A program made the translations under genes and the position numbers. Shown piece by piece: positions 41,601-51,961 of a stretch of DNA of 64,000 nt. Origin of the DNA: Pseudocercospora fijiensis CIRAD86. Taxonomy: Eukaryota; Ascomycota; Dothideomycetes; Mycosphaerellales; Mycosphaerellaceae. The notes beneath the pieces are model-generated. The model was given only the letters and a program-made list of their open reading frames with translations. It did not search any database and was not told where the DNA came from. Numbering within the stretch: position 1 is the stretch's first letter; each line of letters opens with the position of its first letter. Location: the NCBI RefSeq assembly GCF_000340215.1, contig NW_006921533.1, positions 2,357,386 to 2,421,385 of the forward strand, in the 5' to 3' direction.

Positions 41601-42446
41601 TCCTGACCGCGGACGATGAAGTAGCCACCTGGATCGACGGCGCACTCGTTCAGGCAAGCCATTTCTGACTCGGAGCGACCCTTGAGCACACATTTCGAGC
41701 TGCGAAGCATCATGGGGAGTCGACCAATCAGGACATTCGTCTTTCGCACATTGCCTGCTTGTCGAGGATAGATGAAGTCAAGATATATGGGAGCAGCATA
41801 GGTCATGTCGCGAAGACGACACTCGTTGGGAGTGACTTCGGTCTGGACATATCCGGCGCGGGCATCCTCGATCCGACACGGCTTCCCAACTCGAATGTCA
41901 ACGAATTTGATCCACTTCCGCTTGTCGTCGGTGAAGATGAACTCGTTGGCCTTCAGAATCTTCTTCAGCTCGATGTCGACGAAGTAATCAAAGGAGTCCG
42001 TGTGCTGCTTGATCAAGCCCTTGACTCTCAGGAAGGCGGGTAGAAGATTCCATTTATCGGCGGCAGTGTTGATGGGATCGGTCAGGCTCTTGGAGTAGTA
42101 CCACGGGCGTAGAAGTGCGTCCAGGTCATCGGCGGCCACGCGATTCTTCTTGGCCGCTGCTTTGTGCGTTGCAGCATTTTCATCTCGCGCGGCAGAGGCA
42201 GAGGCAGCTTTGGCTGCGGCTTTGGCTGCAGCGTCTTCCGTTTCTTTCGTCTTGGCGGCAGTTGTGGTGCTTCTTCTTTTGGCCGCGGCAGCTTTGGGTG
42301 CGGCAGGCTTCAATCATGTGGCTACAGTCAGTTGCGACTCACCTCATTTTCTGATCCTTGCCACGGCATACCTTGGACGAGCTACTGCTGCCGCTGCTGA
42401 TCGTCACCTCTGTAGGGCCAGCGGCTTTCTTCGCGCGCGGCGGCAT
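38676..42446 (-). CDS. RPC2: DNA-directed RNA polymerase III second-largest subunit (RPC2)
   Basis: The exons are 42446-42372, 42307-40054 and 39997-38676; introns are 64 and 56 nt. The product has 1216 residues. The second splice joins NTYQC to [15 protein letters not shown], unbroken in the family. Landmarks are [67 protein letters not shown] and, at the C-terminus, a zinc-binding [16 protein letters not shown] followed by [15 protein letters not shown]. These identify the Pol III beta-like subunit, which with RPC1 forms the active centre making tRNA and 5S rRNA. The N-terminus (first 75 residues) is an unusual Ala/Lys-rich stretch absent from yeast. The start ATG lies in the small first exon. 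Confidence 0.95.
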
Positions 42447-42676
42447 TGAGGCTATCGGGTGTGGCACCGATCACGTCCAGCGCACGCTCAATCGCTGCAA
42501 TAATGCAATAATGTGGTCGTGGACGTGGACAGGGCAGGCACCTTTGCCGCATGTGTGGTGTGCGTGCGTAGAGTTTGAGAACCCTGCAGCGGCGTCCGTG
42601 CGTCACTCGCGGGTTGGCAGGAACGGAACGGAGGGGCGAGGGCTGCCCACGAGGAATATTGTCCGCCGCGTCGACA

Positions 42677-42677
<1 letters not shown>

Positions 42678-42713
<36 letters not shown>
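42678..42713 (+). repeat. Tandem octamer CGGGCAGA, about 4 units
   Basis: CGGGCAGA repeats directly four or more times, about 230 bp before the RPC2 start. It is a minisatellite-like tract in the promoter region. Confidence 0.8.
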
Positions 42714-42714
<1 letters not shown>

Positions 42715-42761
42715 GGCCGACAGTGGTGCATGGGCGTTTGTTGTTATCGTGGCGTGCCGAC

Positions 42762-42823
42762 GGTGGTAGCGGTAGCGGTGGCGGTGGCGGTAGCGGTGGC
42801 GGTGGCGGTAGCGGTGGCGGTAG
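42762..42823 (+). repeat. Hexanucleotide tract GGTAGC/GGTGGC, about 10 units
   Basis: Alternating GGTAGC and GGTGGC units in the intergenic region between the divergent RPC2 and PUF genes. Confidence 0.8.
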
Positions 42824-43307
42824 CGAGGCTGCGCAATAATAATGCTCATCAGTCTTGCGCCGATGATGACTCGAAGCAGCAGACCGCCATTTGGCAGCGA
42901 GTGCCTGTGACGAAGCGAAGCGAAGCGGAGCGGAAGCCTTGAAGCCCAACCCATTTTCGCCCACTATTCTATTCTAACCTGACTAATCAGCAGCCATGCT
43001 CCTCCGCACGCAGAGGCATAATGGCATTTGCAAGGCAGCATAGGATAACGGTGCGGACATGACATCTCGGCAGGGAGGCATGCTTCGTTTCAGACCAAAA
43101 CTAATCAGAGCAAAGCAAAGCTCGAGCCAGCCTCTTCTGCCCCAAAAATTAAAATGCTGCGCTGCGCTGCGCTGCTTGGCTTGGCCCATGTTGAATCCGT
43201 CTCCACTCCACACCCTTCCCACTCTCACCCAGTACTCCGTAGTAACGTACACCTAGCACCCTACTGCTCCTCTGGACCCTTACCAGGCTTACCTCTGACG
43301 CGACCTG

Positions 43308-43359
43308 ACTACTACTACTGCTACTACTACTACTACGACTACTACTACTACTACTACCA
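43308..43359 (+). repeat. (CTA)n microsatellite
   Basis: An interrupted CTA/ACT triplet run of about 52 bp, roughly 290 bp before the PUF gene start. Confidence 0.8.
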
Positions 43360-43650
43360 CCCTTCTCCTTTCCCGCGTGCACATTTCGTTGTCTGTCTTT
43401 ATGGTATAGTTCTGCTACCCTCTATTCGTCGCCCGCATACTCTGTCCCCTTGAACCATCCCATCGCATCTGGCCTTGGTGCCTGCATATCGCAACGGCAA
43501 CGCTGCTACACCACCCTCCACCCGGGCCTGCGATTTGTCCCGTCTTCCAAGGTACGTCTGCTCCCATGCACGCTTCCACTCCCCTCCATCAGCCTCCCGC
43601 TGGCACGGCTGAGACTTTGCGATGCACGCTGACACTCTGTCATTCTGAAG

Positions 43651-46600
43651 ATGGCATACTACCGCGGACCCCAGTCGCCCCGAGACGAGCAATTCAACTC
43701 TCTGAGCCCTCCACAGCGAAACCCGAACAGATGGAGTGCGAGCATGGCTGCCACCAACGATGCTAGGGGCGTCTTGACGCGGAGGTTCACCACCAATACC
43801 GTCCCCACCCTGTCGCCTATCGGCCAGCAGAGGTTACAAGCCGCCGGCGACATGCAAGCCGTAAGTCCTCTCCACCTCGCACCGCCATACAATAGACGAA
43901 GAGGAGGGCATATGTCTTCGATTTGGTGTAAGAATGGAATATTTGAGCCTTGGAGATGTCGTGGTTGCTTGTGAATGCGCCTGTCTGCAGAATGACGCCT
44001 GCAGGACTCCAGCTCTCATCTCAGCAGGACGCGATGCATGACCAAGCCGTGATATAGCGACACACATTTCTCCGCCTTGAGCAAGATATGTAGACTTATT
44101 GCCTACTGAACCTCGGGCGTCGTGCGTGCGGCAGAGTGTGGCTGACTTGATGCCTGAGCAGACAAATACGCAGAACAGAATCACTCCGGTAAGCAGATTC
44201 TTGAGAAAGCTGTCTAGAAGCATTGGGCTGCCGTGAAAGCTGCGTCTGTTCGGCTCGGTTGCCTGGGATACACCTTATTTTTTTTTCAGCAAAATGCATG
44301 CTGCCGGTTGGCATTGCAGCCTGACGAGAGCAGAGACTTCTGTTAGGCATCTTCCTTCGAATTTCGTTCTGACATCTTTCAGTCTGAACGAGCAGCCCGT
44401 CACTACGAAACCCTTCTTCAAGCTCAGCGCAAGATCGAAGAAGAATTGGCAAAAGTCGACGCAGATACACGCCGCGAAGTCGACGAAAATTTGCGCCACG
44501 AACAAGCGGTCACGCAGCTCTTTGCTCAAAGTGAGCCGACCACACCGCCAGAGTATCATAGCGTCCTGGCTCCAAACAATTTCACGAGGCCGAACCGATA
44601 CTCTGCTGCGAGTCTCACGTCTCCGCCAGGCATCGCAAACCGACCAAATCGCTCTAGCACTCAGCTTACCTCTCCACCCATGGCATATGCTCGAGCATCC
44701 TACGCCGGCCCAAGCAATTCCAACCTCCCATCTCAATCAGTTCCTGGCTCGCGACGCCAATCTGACGACGAGGAAGAGGACGATGACTTCATTTACGGTT
44801 ATGAAAATGCGCTTCGTCGTGCAGGTGCAAAGTGAGTCTTTTCGTCATTTCTTCAGTTCCACTCACCGCTTTCTGCACCGTTCACTTGCATAATTCTTGG
44901 CATGAGAGAGACCACGTGCCACTTTGCGGTCTGCTTCACTCACTTTGCAATTGTCAAAACTTCATCCTATTGTCCGACAACACCTTCAACCCCGACCACC
45001 TCAATATCTTCTGTAACAATAGCAACTTCATTCCCCATTGTCGCTTCAACAACAATAGCGCCAGCACCGCGAGTTTGTATATAAAGCTCGCCCGCCCCCG
45101 GCCAGAGCCCACAGCAGCTAACCAGCACTGCATCAGTCCGAACCGAAATTCTATGCCAATCACCTCATACGACAGAAGCAAACGAAACACTACCGACCTA
45201 GTCTTTGGTCACGTGAACACCACAGGCTTCCTCTTCGACGACGACGAGAGGTCCTCTACCATACCAAAGTCTAATCAGACGTCACCACCCGACACCAAGA
45301 CCTATCTGCAGGTACAGCACACTGCGGACGGCTTCCCTAAGCTCATCAGGCGCGAAGAGAACGGTGATCTGTCGGTCTCCGCCGTCTCAGCAGCTCTTGA
45401 CCTTGCTTCCTCATCTCCAGATTCGGATCTACAGCACGTACCCGAACGTGCATCGGCTAACCGTCACCGCATCTCTTTGCCACCAAGTGCTCTGAGCAGC
45501 ACAGTCAACATCGCTCCACTAAACAGCATTCTTGCGAACTCAAACGAGAACCGATCAGCTGCAAACAGCCGTCGCTCAATGGAGGTCAAGTTCACTGCCG
45601 AGACCAAGCGTCCAACGCTGGCCTCACCGCCTCGTGCACTTGCAAACGGCTCTCAGATGCCTCAGTCTTCCTACTCTACCAACGACATCCCAACACTTAA
45701 GAGCATCAACGGCGAAGCTCAAGAAGGTGGCGTTTCCCTCGTGTCTCCTCCAAACCACCACGCTGCCCTCTCCAACACCACTTCTCCAGAGCAGAACCGC
45801 AACGCTGCCCTCCACCGCCTTTCCTCTACCTCCAACAACCACCGTCAAAGCCAGGAGTACTCTGCCACCAAGCAAGACGATCTTCAAGACGCTTACGACC
45901 AATCTCATACTGGTCTGCACGCCAACGCCGCTCCGTTCGGTCCAGGTCACGACAACGGTCCAGCTCAAGGATTCGGCAGTCCAAACATGACTCCATTTGC
46001 TCAGCCTGCTGCTGCTGCTGCTTACTACGGCGGCTACGGCATGAACATGATCGCCAACGGCTTCAACAACATGAACCTCGGCGGTGCCAACGGCTTCAAT
46101 GCTCACGCTCAAGGCCATGGTCAAGGTCAGTGGCCATCTCAGGTCGGCGGTCCATTCGCTCAAGCCGGCTATAGTGGTTTTCAGCAGCAGCATCAACAGT
46201 TCTCTCAGAATGGCCAGGCTGGACCAGGTGCTGGTCGATACGATGGTCAGCGTGTCAGCGCACAGCAGCGTCGCCAGGCTGCCGAGGATGCTCAAGCCAA
46301 GTTCAACTCGATCAAGGTTGAGCAGCTCGTTGGCGAGATCTACGGCTTGTGCAAGGACCAGCATGGTTGCCGCTTTTTGCAGCGCAAGCTTGAGGAGCGC
46401 AACGAGCAGACTGTCAAGACTATCTTCGAGGAGGTCAAGGACCACATGATTGAGCTCATGGTCGACCCATTCGGCAACTATCTCTGCCAGAAGCTTCTCG
46501 AGAGCGTCAACGATGAGCAGCGCACTGCCTTGATCGTCAACGCCGCTCCTGCCATGAACAAGATTGCACTCAACCAACACGGCACTCGCGCCCTCCAGAA

Positions 46601-47630
46601 GATGATTGAGTACATTACTACTCCAGAGCAGACCCAGGAGATCATCAAGGCTCTCCGCAACGATGTCGTGCTGCTGATCCAGGACCTCAACGGCAACCAC
46701 GTCATCCAGAAGTGCCTCAACCACCTTTCCTCCATCGATGCCACCTTCATCTTCGAGGCTGTCGGCAACAACTGCATCACCGTCGGCACTCACCGTCACG
46801 GCTGCTGCGTCCTCCAACGCTGCATCGATCACGCCGATGGTTTGCAGAAGGGCGAGATGGTTGATCACGTCATCGCCAACGCTTACTCTCTGGTTCAGGA
46901 TCCCTTTGGCAACTACGTCGTGCAGTACATTCTCGATCTGTCCGAGCCATGCTTCACCGAGCCTCTCTGCCGCGCTTTCTATGGCGAGATCCCAGCTCTT
47001 TCACGACAGAAGTTCAGCTCCAACGTCATCGAGAAGTGCATCCGATGCGCTAGCGTCGAGACTCGGCGCGAGATTGTCCGCGAGATCATGCCACCGCAGA
47101 CACTTGAGAAGCTTCTTCGCGACGGCTTCGCCAACTACGTCGTGCAGACTGCTATGGACTTCGCCGATGACGAGCTCAAGGCTCTCATGTTCGAGAACGT
47201 CCGCTCTATCCTTCCAGGCATCCGCAACACTCCTCACGGTCGCCGCATCCAGAGCAAGCTCGCGGAATACGACAACCGCAACGTCACTCAGGGTACCTCC
47301 ATCCTCTCTCCAATGGAGTCGGCCGGCAATCCACCAGGTGCGCCATTCTCTGCACCACCACTTCAGACTCCTTCTCGTGCCAACCGCCACGGCATGGTTG
47401 GCGCCCCTACCCAGTGGGCATCCAACGGTAATGGCTTTGGTACCGGCGCCTTCGATGCTCCAGGCTATGGCGGCAACATTTACGGCGGCGACAGCATCAC
47501 CTCCCCATCTCCACAGCGTGGCAACCAGAACTCATTCATGTTCAATGGTGCTCAGCAACCATACCACAACGGTTATGGCGCTCCTGGCTTCTCTGGTCCT
47601 GGCGCTCAGGCGTATGGCGGTCACTTTTGA
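43651..47630 (+). CDS. PUF (Pumilio) family RNA-binding protein, Puf4/Mpt5-like
   Basis: The exons are 43651-43860, 44383-44831 and 45137-47630 (1050 residues). Introns of 522 and 305 nt are long for this window, but phases agree (0 and 2) and the ends are GTAAGT...TTTCAG and GTGAGT...CATCAG. Exon 2 encodes a charged helix (AQRKIEEELAKVDADTRREVDENL). The centre is Ser/Asn/Gln-rich and disordered. Residues about 604-937 are a Pumilio homology domain with eight repeats, seen as DQHGCRFLQ, DPFGNYLCQ, NQHGTRALQ, DLNGNHVIQ, HRHGCCVLQ, DPFGNYVVQ, KFSSNVIEK and DGFANYVVQ. Such proteins bind UGUA-type elements in 3' UTRs and repress or localise mRNAs in the cytoplasm. The long second intron could hide a small extra exon. 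Confidence 0.9.
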
Positions 47631-48950
47631 GCAATCGTCTACGTCTATCTGCATTCGACTTTCGCCTCTGCTGTAACAGTATCTCGGCTCGCCTCTGGCG
47701 TTTGGCAGTTGTTACTTCGACTGTTCACAGCATCACGGCGCTCAGTCTCTCTTCAGTATGAGCTACGACACTCCTGACACGGCCGAACTGTATTTTGACG
47801 CGAATAGACGCGTGGCACTTTACTTCGACAGATCTGGCATACCCGGCGCGGCAGCCAGTGTACTTGCAGACTACAGCATTTTCACCACCGACATCTTGCA
47901 TTAAAACCGGCGACTCGTGGACATCTCTTACCTCTTGGATGATCCTGTACCACCACCGACCACCTGCATCATCGTCGGCGTATCCTTTGGACACACCTTT
48001 TTGACTTAGCACCATTTCGACTTTTTTGAAACTTTCCATTTGTTCTCGGCTTTACGACACTTTGCTTATGGTGAAAGGAGGGTAAATCTCACACGAAGAA
48101 ACTACTTACATGGCACGATAACGACACGAGACCCATTGATCTTGTACTACCAAGAAGAAAAGAAAAAGTTTTGCATAGCCGGAAAGAAGCCAGATAAGTT
48201 TGGGTGAGGGGGTTGGATATCTCTTCAAGTTGGATTGCAGAAGCGATTTTGCATTCTAATCTCACAAATGGGCATTAAGATGGCTTGAACCTGGCTTGTA
48301 TGATAGTGCTACCAATACGAACATGTGCCATGACAATGCCTCCCCGCGTTCTCCTGATCTTGTGCTCGCCGTTGCCGTTGTCGCTGCCGTGTCGCTGCCG
48401 CTGCAGGTACTACTTCCGAACAAAGGAATGCAGAAGCTTGCAACGCGACCCAAGATTTATCGGACAATGGTGAGCTCCTCCTCCTTGCTTCCAGCCTTCC
48501 ACCACATTCCACCTTGCACGTGTCAGAACGCTGACGTAGAAGGCTCAAAATATCTCGTCCGTCTGCGCTTCACTGCCGAACAGCCAGCATATGTACATCC
48601 CCTTTCGAGCAAGGCAGCGACCGACAGATCAGGCTCGAGCTGTACCTGCCATCATCTGACACAGCCGCGCGGGCTGCGACAGTCGGCAAGAGAACGTGAG
48701 TGAGATTCGGAAAGAGCCAGGACTTTGCAAACAACAGCAACAGTGTTTATGCCTCACATCTTTGGCATGCACGCAAAAGATTCGAGGCCATTGGAACATC
48801 ACATTCTTCTTCTACTACTACTACTACAACAACCTTCACCACGCATGGAGCCAAAGTCAGCTCAATATTCCTCTTAATCAAGCCAGCAACATCATACGAT
48901 CCAATCCACCGACACACCCCACCATTGTCGCGGCCGTAGCGCTCCCTCCC
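47631..48950. other. Intergenic, no gene recognised
   Basis: 1.3 kb downstream of the PUF gene with normal composition. The first few hundred bases are probably its 3' UTR. A short ACT run lies near 48818. Confidence 0.5.
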
Positions 48951-49145
48951 ATGTGCTTCCAACCCCCGACCCACTACTCAGGCTGCGGCTGCCCCCGATC
49001 CGCACGCCAACTCCTCTGGTGCGCCTCACGCTGCGGAAAATTCGAAATTTTGGAAGACAACGTCCGAAACCGAGTTTGCGCGCGCCATCTCCAACGCTTG
49101 AAAACTTCTTGTGAGGATTTATGGTACAGGGTCAATAGAAGATGA
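48951..49145 (+). CDS. Tiny cysteine-rich hypothetical protein
   Basis: A 64-residue frame starting MCFQPPTHYSGCGCPRSARQ, with eight cysteines spread over the first 55 residues (pairs CGC, CASRC). It begins with Met-Cys followed by a short cysteine pattern, like many small uncharacterised fungal proteins. It has no signal peptide. It converges on the equally small Met-Cys ORF at 49157-49408. The cysteine pattern and start support it, but length alone does not prove a gene. Confidence 0.4.
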   Translation: MCFQPPTHYSGCGCPRSARQLLWCASRCGKFEILEDNVRNRVCARHLQRLKTSCEDLWYRVNRR

Positions 49146-49156
49146 AGATAACCACC

Positions 49157-49408
49157 TTATTTCCACTGGCCTAGAATTCCGAGGCTTAGAGATAGGATTT
49201 GGTGGTGTAGGGGTGGGTCGGTGGTTTGTTCTGGGTGTCGATGTCGATGGTGGCGGCAGCGAGGACAGGGGACGGGAGAGTGGATGTCGTGCGCCGACAT
49301 GTCTTTTCGGATTGGATGGTGGGAGTCGATGGAGGCGTAGCTGCATCGGCGTGTGAGGAATTCTTCGCGGTGGCCGCAGGAGAAGATGCGGTGGCGGTAT
49401 TTGCACAT
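49157..49408 (-). CDS. Small Cys/His-rich hypothetical protein
   Basis: An 83-residue frame starting MCKYRHRIFSCGHREEFLTR, with C and H arranged as C...SCGH...C...CPRC, a possible zinc-binding pattern. It is convergent with the tiny gene at 48951-49145, 11 bp apart. The frame is open upstream to 49546, but the ATG at 49408 is where cysteine-rich content starts. Splicing at the 3' end cannot be excluded. Confidence 0.45.
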   Translation of the reverse strand: MCKYRHRIFSCGHREEFLTRRCSYASIDSHHPIRKDMSAHDIHSPVPCPRCRHHRHRHPEQTTDPPLHHQILSLSLGILGQWK

Positions 49409-49620
49409 TGTCGTGGATGAGGAGAGGAAGAGAGGATGGGTTGGGTTGGGTTGGGATGCGCAATATGTACGTACTGTACTGCTGGCCAGATGTGGTGATA
49501 GCAAACAAACTTTCATGATGGGAATGGGGAGATGAACGAGTGGCACTTGTCATGCATGAATCGTGATCATCGTGGAATGAATAAATCGTAAAGATGCGAT
49601 ATGTTACAAGATTCGCTTCT

Positions 49621-50857
49621 TCATATTATTCGTCTCCGTTCATGCTCGTTTATGCCCAGTCCTGTTGGAGGTCTATCTGGTGATCGTGGCGCTGCTGCTA
49701 GTTCGTGCCGCAGTGCTGGTTCTGAGCCTCCCAGTTCTGAAGTATTGGAAAGTCTATGATCTCATCATTAATCTGTCAGGGTTATTGTCTGAAGTTTTTG
49801 TTATTTTACCTGGAATTCTGATGTTGAGGAGGTGGACTAAACGAACTCCATCCCGGCGTGTGATATGAGAATTCACTCACGGAACGGACATACGGTGATG
49901 CTTCTGGCGCTTTGACCTGCTCTTGCGTGGGATTGTATGCTTGATATGGTGGCGCTGGGCTCGAGTGCTTGTTCATCATTCGTGGATCCTCGAGTGGGAG
50001 GTATGAAGTGTGGCCGTGATGCTGTTGCATGGTATCGGACGGTGGCGGCATCCCAGCTGCTGGTACAGTTTGGCTTGCTCGGAGCTGCTTCTTCAATTTT
50101 CGATTGCGTCGCAGGAAGAACAAGAGTGCTCCAAGAAGCGCAACGCCTGCTGCTCCGCCTACGGCAATGCCAACGATGGCACCTGTTGACAAGCTATGTG
50201 GGTGTTCTTTGTCGTCGGCCAGGACTTCCGCAGCAAGTGCTGTCATGCTAGCTGATGCTGCCGGTGCCATCGTGTCTCCGAATTCTAGACCATATCTAGA
50301 TGCTTTGGCCAGTTCGATCTGCTTGGTTACATTTGTTTCGCTGTTGGCATTGATGACGCCCTAGTTAGATCGTTAGTCTCGGAAGCGGCGTTGCATCCAG
50401 CCTTGTACCCTCATACCAGCATGCCTTTTCCATAACAGCTCCCAGGTGCTCCGCAGTAGAAGAAGATAGGATCGGTATTGTTTGTCACAGTCAGGTTCCA
50501 GGTCGAGAGCGCGGCATCATGATCGGTGATTGGAAAGAATCCCGAATGAAAGCCTTCCTGTCCAGTGACTGCTGCTTGTGGTTGACACGGCCATCCGTAG
50601 AGGCTTTGTATGACAGAGTGGTTGCCGTCGTGGAATACGAACATGACCTTATCTTCCGGATTCGCGATTATGCTGTTGGGATAGAAGGTGTCGGATCCGA
50701 CATTGATAGTATGTATCGTGATCTCCCCCTCCATCGACGTCGGTGTGGTTGAGTTCTCGGCGCCGCTTTCGCCATCTGGATTGTCCCACTGAGCACTCGC
50801 ATTGACAGCCAGACTGATCGCGTACAGGAGCCCGAAGAGAGCCTTGCGGGCCATCAT
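49621..50857 (-). CDS. Membrane-anchored extracellular cupredoxin-domain protein
   Basis: The exons are 50857-50417, 50360-49810 and 49753-49621 (374 residues). Introns of 56 nt each have GTATGA...CTAACTAG and GTAAAA...ATCATAG, and all phases agree. It has a signal peptide (MMARKALFGLLYAISL...) and a cupredoxin fold segment with FYPNSIIANPEDKVMFVFHDGNHSV. The copper-site loop FFYCGAPGSCYGKGM is followed by GVIN. A single membrane helix (GAIVGIAVGGAAGVALLGALLFF) and a cytoplasmic Pro/Gln/Ser-rich tail follow. Exon 3 supplies a tail (LSNTSELGGSEPALRHEL) of a type common in fungal single-pass wall-sensing or serine-rich proteins. The loop has Ser where related proteins usually have His before the second Cys, so copper binding is doubtful. 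It is divergent from Mid1. Confidence 0.8.
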
Positions 50858-51961
50858 TGTACTTGAGGTTGCGCAGTCTTTCAATGTTAGCCTTGGATCC
50901 GATGTGGCGGCAGTGGGAAAGAATGGCAAATCGATCGCTGGGTAACAATACTAGGGAGAGATACAGTGAGAAGTGCCAAACAGATCAGAAAGGAGATCCA
51001 GACCAGCCCACAGGAAGCCCTGCTACTACTTGCGCCGATGCACACTTGAGCGAAAGAGGTGCGGGTAACAGCGCGTGCGACTGGAATAGGTCTCAAGCCA
51101 CAATCTCCTGCACACATCACATCGCGCAGTCGACGATCCTGCTCGTTGATGACCCGCATGAGATGCACTCGAGGATCAACAAGCTTGTTGGTTCTCTGTA
51201 TCGTTCAATGTTCACGACCGGATACGCTCTAATCAATGGTCGTTCACCTGCACGTCTGTCGCCGTGCTCGTGTGCCTGTATCGCTCACACAAGGACGAAG
51301 GGAAAGCACAGCATGGTGTTGGATCGACTGCAGCGACCTGGCTCCAGTAGCCAAGCCTGGCCTTTGTGTGGATGTGTTGTGCTGAGCCGGGTAAGGCTGG
51401 CAGCATGGCGTCTGAGCATTCCATCGGCCAGCTGCATATAGCACTGTACATACAGTACTCTGCATTGCCGAGCTTGCTTCTCTATGCCACTCCGTAGCTG
51501 ATCGTGAGATGCCTCATGCCATGATCTTTGAGGAGGGCCTGGTCACGTTCAAGTTGTCTTCTCTTGAAGCAAGACCTGAGACATGCTCGTCGTTGGCGGA
51601 GATTGCTGTCTTGACTGCTTGCGTGGGACGAGAACTATTGTTGCAGCCGAGAGACGGTATTAGCAAAAATAGGTCTTGGAGGAGGTGGTTGAGGAAGCGC
51701 AGCAGTTCTTCGTGGTGTGTATTATTGGTCTTGGCCAAGTCAGCAAGCGAGCAGAGTCAGTGACAGCAGGCTGGTCTGCCACGACTTGAGGCCAGCCAGC
51801 TCCATCGATCCAACGCCTCGCCTCGTCAGCTCGAGCATCTGTGCATGTGATAACGCGATTGTCTCGAGAACATTCACTTGACAATCACGGCCAAGCGGCG
51901 AGACCCACTCGCTGACAGACGACAAGCGCCAAAATGCGCTGCTTGCGCGCCAGCGCTCAAG
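50858..51961. other. Divergent promoter region of the cupredoxin and Mid1 genes
   Basis: 1.1 kb of normal composition. Short frames on both strands show no family features. Confidence 0.5.

Larger units (their letters stand above)
42447..43650. other. Divergent promoter region of RPC2 and the PUF gene
   Basis: 1.2 kb with three simple-repeat tracts (listed separately) and no recognisable gene. Long overlapping frames here, such as the Arg/His-rich one on the minus strand, come from the repeats. Confidence 0.55.

Noticed and set aside
42382..42964. Arg/His/Tyr-rich and Pro-rich frames on the minus strand
   Set aside because: They are translations of the hexamer and octamer repeat tracts.
45624..46868. 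Long minus-strand frame of 414 codons opposite the PUF gene
   Set aside because: It is the antisense shadow of the PUF coding sequence; its Val/Leu/Asp-rich content follows from codon bias, with no domain.
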